A stretch of DNA of 6,705 bases from the NCBI GenBank assembly GCA_900554945.1, contig USJN01000085.1, forward strand, positions 1 to 6,705, in the 5' to 3' direction. Within the stretch, counting starts at the first letter, position 1, and each line of letters begins with the position of its first letter. Below are positions 6,684-6,705 of this stretch, piece by piece. Made by a program: the position numbers and the translations under genes. This DNA comes from an uncultured Coriobacteriaceae bacterium (GTDB lineage: Bacteria > Actinomycetota > Coriobacteriia > Coriobacteriales > Eggerthellaceae). The notes beneath the pieces were generated by a model. That model worked only from the letters and a program-made list of their open reading frames with translations. It had not been told where the DNA came from and made no database searches.

Positions 6684-6705
6684 CTATTGGTAGGTTTACC
6701 GCACA

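Noticed and set aside
6672..6705. End of an upstream gene (such as serC) or a promoter before serA
   Set aside because: Only 34 bases are available. Several frames contain stops, but none can be tied to a protein, and no -10/-35 pair can be supported.

Overview
The window holds three protein-coding genes, about 95% coding, in GC-rich DNA. Two genes run rightward and one leftward, meeting in a convergent intergenic gap. The most telling gene for the organism is the first. It is a LuxR-type regulator whose sensor half is a membrane domain of about twelve helices, an architecture I know as strongly expanded in Eggerthellaceae (Coriobacteriia: Eggerthella, Gordonibacter, Slackia, Adlercreutzia). 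The GC-rich codon use and the anaerobe-type second gene fit that group. The assignment is inference; no rRNA or other marker is present.

Layout: (1) Positions 1-1608, plus strand, encode the membrane LuxR regulator, cut off at its 5' end by the window edge. (2) After a 22-nt gap containing a small inverted repeat, positions 1631-5602 encode a 1323-residue multidomain protein of the 2-hydroxyacyl-CoA dehydratase activator (BadF/BadG/BcrA/BcrD, HgdC-like) superfamily. It has two ASKHA ATPase domains in tandem, a Cys-rich patch, a DUF2229-like domain and HgdB-like C-terminal segments. (3) Positions 5603-5756 are a non-coding convergent spacer with two imperfect inverted repeats and no clear intrinsic terminator. 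(4) Positions 5757-6671, minus strand, encode a D-3-phosphoglycerate dehydrogenase (SerA type) without an ACT domain, preceded by a good Shine-Dalgarno sequence. (5) The last 34 bases are its leader.

How the genes may work together: the regulator and the activase probably form one transcription unit, so the membrane sensor may control, or be co-expressed with, an ATP-driven low-potential electron donor. Classical activators of this family use ATP to push one electron from a [4Fe-4S] cluster into a 2-hydroxyacyl-CoA dehydratase or related double-cubane protein. No separate dehydratase subunit (HgdA/HgdB type) lies in the window. The target is therefore encoded elsewhere or is partly contained in the C-terminal region of the giant protein. 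The serA gene is on the other strand and is most simply a serine biosynthesis gene unrelated to the first two.

The most interesting object is the sensor plus single-chain tandem activase. Each ASKHA domain keeps a pair of cysteines exactly 39 residues apart, the spacing I recall for the two cluster ligands of HgdC. One polypeptide could therefore build the cluster site that normally needs a homodimer.
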